64,000 nt of DNA, taken from Desulfocicer sp963675955 (GTDB taxonomy: Bacteria > Desulfobacterota > Desulfobacteria > Desulfobacterales > Desulfobacteraceae). The translations under genes and the position numbers were made by a program. Under the pieces are notes generated by a model. The model was not told where the DNA came from, ran no database searches, and saw only the letters and a list, made by a program, of their open reading frames with translations. Location of the stretch: positions 1,612,001-1,676,000 of the forward strand of contig CAXXVR010000009.1 in the NCBI GenBank assembly GCA_963675955.2. The letters are read 5' to 3'. Of this stretch, positions 62,354 through 64,000 are shown piece by piece (within the stretch, counting starts at the first letter, position 1; each line of letters begins with the position of its first letter).

Positions 62354-64000
62354 ATGAAAAATCTAGAATTACAAATCTAGTAGCAAGCAAGGAACCAGAA
62401 AGAGAAAGAGTAATTAACTTACAATAATTTTATAAGTTTCTTAGAAATCTCAATATTAAACCAATAGAGAATCAAGACATTGTAATAAACTTTTAAGAAA
62501 ATAGTTCATCTGGCAAACGGAAATTATTAAGAAGCCAAGCTGGACTGTATTAAGATCCTTATTAATAAAATTCCAAAATAAATTTAGGAAAACTTCTTGA
62601 AGAATCAAAGCCAAACTATGAAAAAGTCTTTAATACGAATTATAGAATAATTTTTAGATGGAATTAGTAAGAAACAAATTGCATCCCAAAAACGATAATG
62701 AAGAAGAATATTCATTGAAATAAATTTTATGTTTGCCTACTGGTTACCACTTGTTTTAATTTCCAAAAGTATTTTAATAACTTTCTATTTAAGGTTCTGT
62801 ACATCATCTGCAAAAAGTGAACTAAATAAATTTGGCATAGGAATTAGTTTATATTTTAAGTTTATCAAATACATGATCTGTTGGTTTTGGATATTTTTCA
62901 TTTTAGCAATTCCAATGCTTATCATTAATACCGGAGGTTTATTTTTTTAAATTTTAAATCTTAATTTTTTGAGTAAAGCTACCCATTGAAATAATACTTT
63001 CAAAATTGATTCCTTTTAAACTTTTCTATATACAACCACCATTGGAAGCTTAAGCCAATAATTATGCTCCTTTATAACTATCAAAGAGAATTCACTTATT
63101 GAAAATGTAGCACTTAAATGTCCAATCTCAGGGATGGTTAATATTTCATCATTGGAAGTTGGATTTTGTAATTTTATTTTTTTTATTTCAAAATTTCGTG
63201 TTTTAGTGAAACAATAAGCAGTAGATAATTGCATTTTCATTGAGAGTGTAAGATTAATTTATATATATTTATGAATGATAAGAGCTCATAAATTGAGAGT
63301 GATTGTATTTATGAAAACAGAATTCAAGAAACTTTTTATGAAAATTGTTACAATAAAAGTGAATGCAAGTTTTTAATATCCTATGAAAATCATATGAAAC
63401 ATGATACAGAGTGTTAAAACAAATTTAGTAATTCAGAATCTTAAATCCCATTTTATTTATCGTATTCATGTTAGGGTAATTTTGCACCCCCAAATTATAT
63501 AAAAATTATTAATTAAGAAATGGAATTAGATATTCCAATATTTGGTTAAAGAAAAAAATCGTAACTTGCTTTGATTTCATCCATCTTTGATGCTATGATA
63601 ATACTGATGTTTATAATAATGTTAATAAAGTTAAGATACAATTTATTTTTGTTTATTAAAATAATAGTTTCCATATAACTCAGTAGAAATAAATTGCTTT
63701 ATCCATGAAATATTCATTATCCCCTTCCTTATTTTCTTTAGAAATTGGAAATTTGCCATCAAACATAGCGAAATATCAATTGATTGAAATGCTATGAACT
63801 TATTTTGAACAGGCAATTTTTTAAATATTTATTAATAAATAGAATTTATCATAATATTATCATTTGAGTTCAAAGACATCCCTCAGTAATTTTAAAGTAA
63901 TTGATATTTAGTTATCCTTCCCTTCAAAACTGGTGATTTTTTTTAGCAAAAGGCAGGGACTGATTAATAAAGTATGTTTTATATTGAGTTATGATTTGTT
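62354..64000 (+). CDS. Polytopic membrane protein with Cys-rich ectodomain, 3' partial
   Basis: The gene runs off the right edge. The coding blocks are an N-terminal cytosolic part ('NLQQFYKFLRNLNIKPIENQ', 'SQAGLYQDPYQQNSKINLGK'), a 32-nt intron, 'MELVRNKLHPKNDNEEEYSL', 'KQILCLPTGYHLFQFPK', then 'SELNKFGIGISLYFKFIKYM' followed by a hydrophobic helix ('WFWIFFILAIPMLII'). Next is a Cys-containing ectodomain ('TTTIGSLSQQLCSFITIKEN', 'ENVALKCPISGMVNISS', 'ESDCIYENRIQETFYENCYN'), a second helix ('LISSIFDAMIILMFIIMLIK'), and 'SLEIGNLPSNIAKYQLIEML'. This resembles large ciliate multi-span proteins with a 'GIGI.LYFKF.KY' motif, perhaps TMC- or OSCA-like channels. The start is uncertain. Confidence 0.6.

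Noticed and set aside
62354..62701. A complete 115-residue protein starting 'MKNLELQIQQQ'
   Set aside because: An overlapping frame ('NLQQFYKFLRNLNIKPIENQ') has better composition and splices in phase into the membrane protein; only the start codon region may be shared.
63016..63240. Minus-strand frame starting 'MKMQLSTAYCFTKTRN'
   Set aside because: It overlaps a plus-strand exon of the membrane protein gene with Cys-rich ectodomain composition and matching splice phases.
1..64000. Selenocysteine at in-frame TGA codons
   Set aside because: The TGA positions align with Trp or neutral sites in known families, are far too numerous, and no SECIS-like element was seen.

Overview
The window reads as ciliate macronuclear-type DNA: about three quarters A+T, gene-dense, on both strands, with short introns (mostly 31-45 nt, modal 35, GTA...TAG). 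Conserved proteins read through only if UAA and UAG are glutamine. UGA has two roles. It ends every gene whose C-terminus can be judged (TOR stops exactly after the FATC tail, eS27 and GlyRS at their expected ends). It is also tryptophan inside other genes (for example GCN2 'LIEWLNL' and the ankyrin gene 'VYWLESDD'). That is the karyorelict code (NCBI table 27, as in Loxodes), or less likely the related Condylostoma code. Because no codon is a dedicated stop, open frames mean little here. Exons were chosen by residue composition, family motifs and splice phase, so exact intron edges are often approximate.

Layout, left to right: (+) partial Dispatched-like RND membrane protein; (+) TOR kinase; (-) protein kinase-coiled coil-TLDc gene with a 61-nt array near its 3' end; (-) double-homeodomain protein; (+) CIA2/MIP18; (-) NlpC/P60-like protein with a long extension; (+) AlaX tRNA editor; (-) MDR oxidoreductase; (+) cis-prenyltransferase; (-) ankyrin protein; (+) small basic protein; (-) WRAP53/TCAB1-like WD40 protein; (-) pseudokinase with a PIQx repeat; (-) unknown Gln-rich protein; (-) GCN2; (-) giant HYDIN; (+) unknown; (-) GRIP golgin; (+) glycyl-tRNA synthetase; (-) ribosomal protein eS27; (+) partial polytopic membrane protein. 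Intergenic gaps are mostly 45-800 bp. No rRNA, tRNA, transposon, telomere or CRISPR array was recognised.

The genes do not form an operon-like pathway. Several concern translation and its control (TOR, GCN2, GlyRS, AlaX, eS27). HYDIN indicates motile cilia, and WRAP53-like points to telomerase/scaRNA biogenesis.

The most unusual structure is the array at about 11.9-13.4 kb. On the minus strand it consists of 24 units, each an intron-like 57-59 nt segment (GTAA...TAG or CAG) followed by exactly three variable bases. AG and GTAA are preserved at every unit while the three bases vary widely (11 different triplets). Spliced, the array would add 24 single-codon exons, in phase, between the TLDc 'YGPYFG' motif and the terminal exon. 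This may be a tandem intron array with codon-sized exons.
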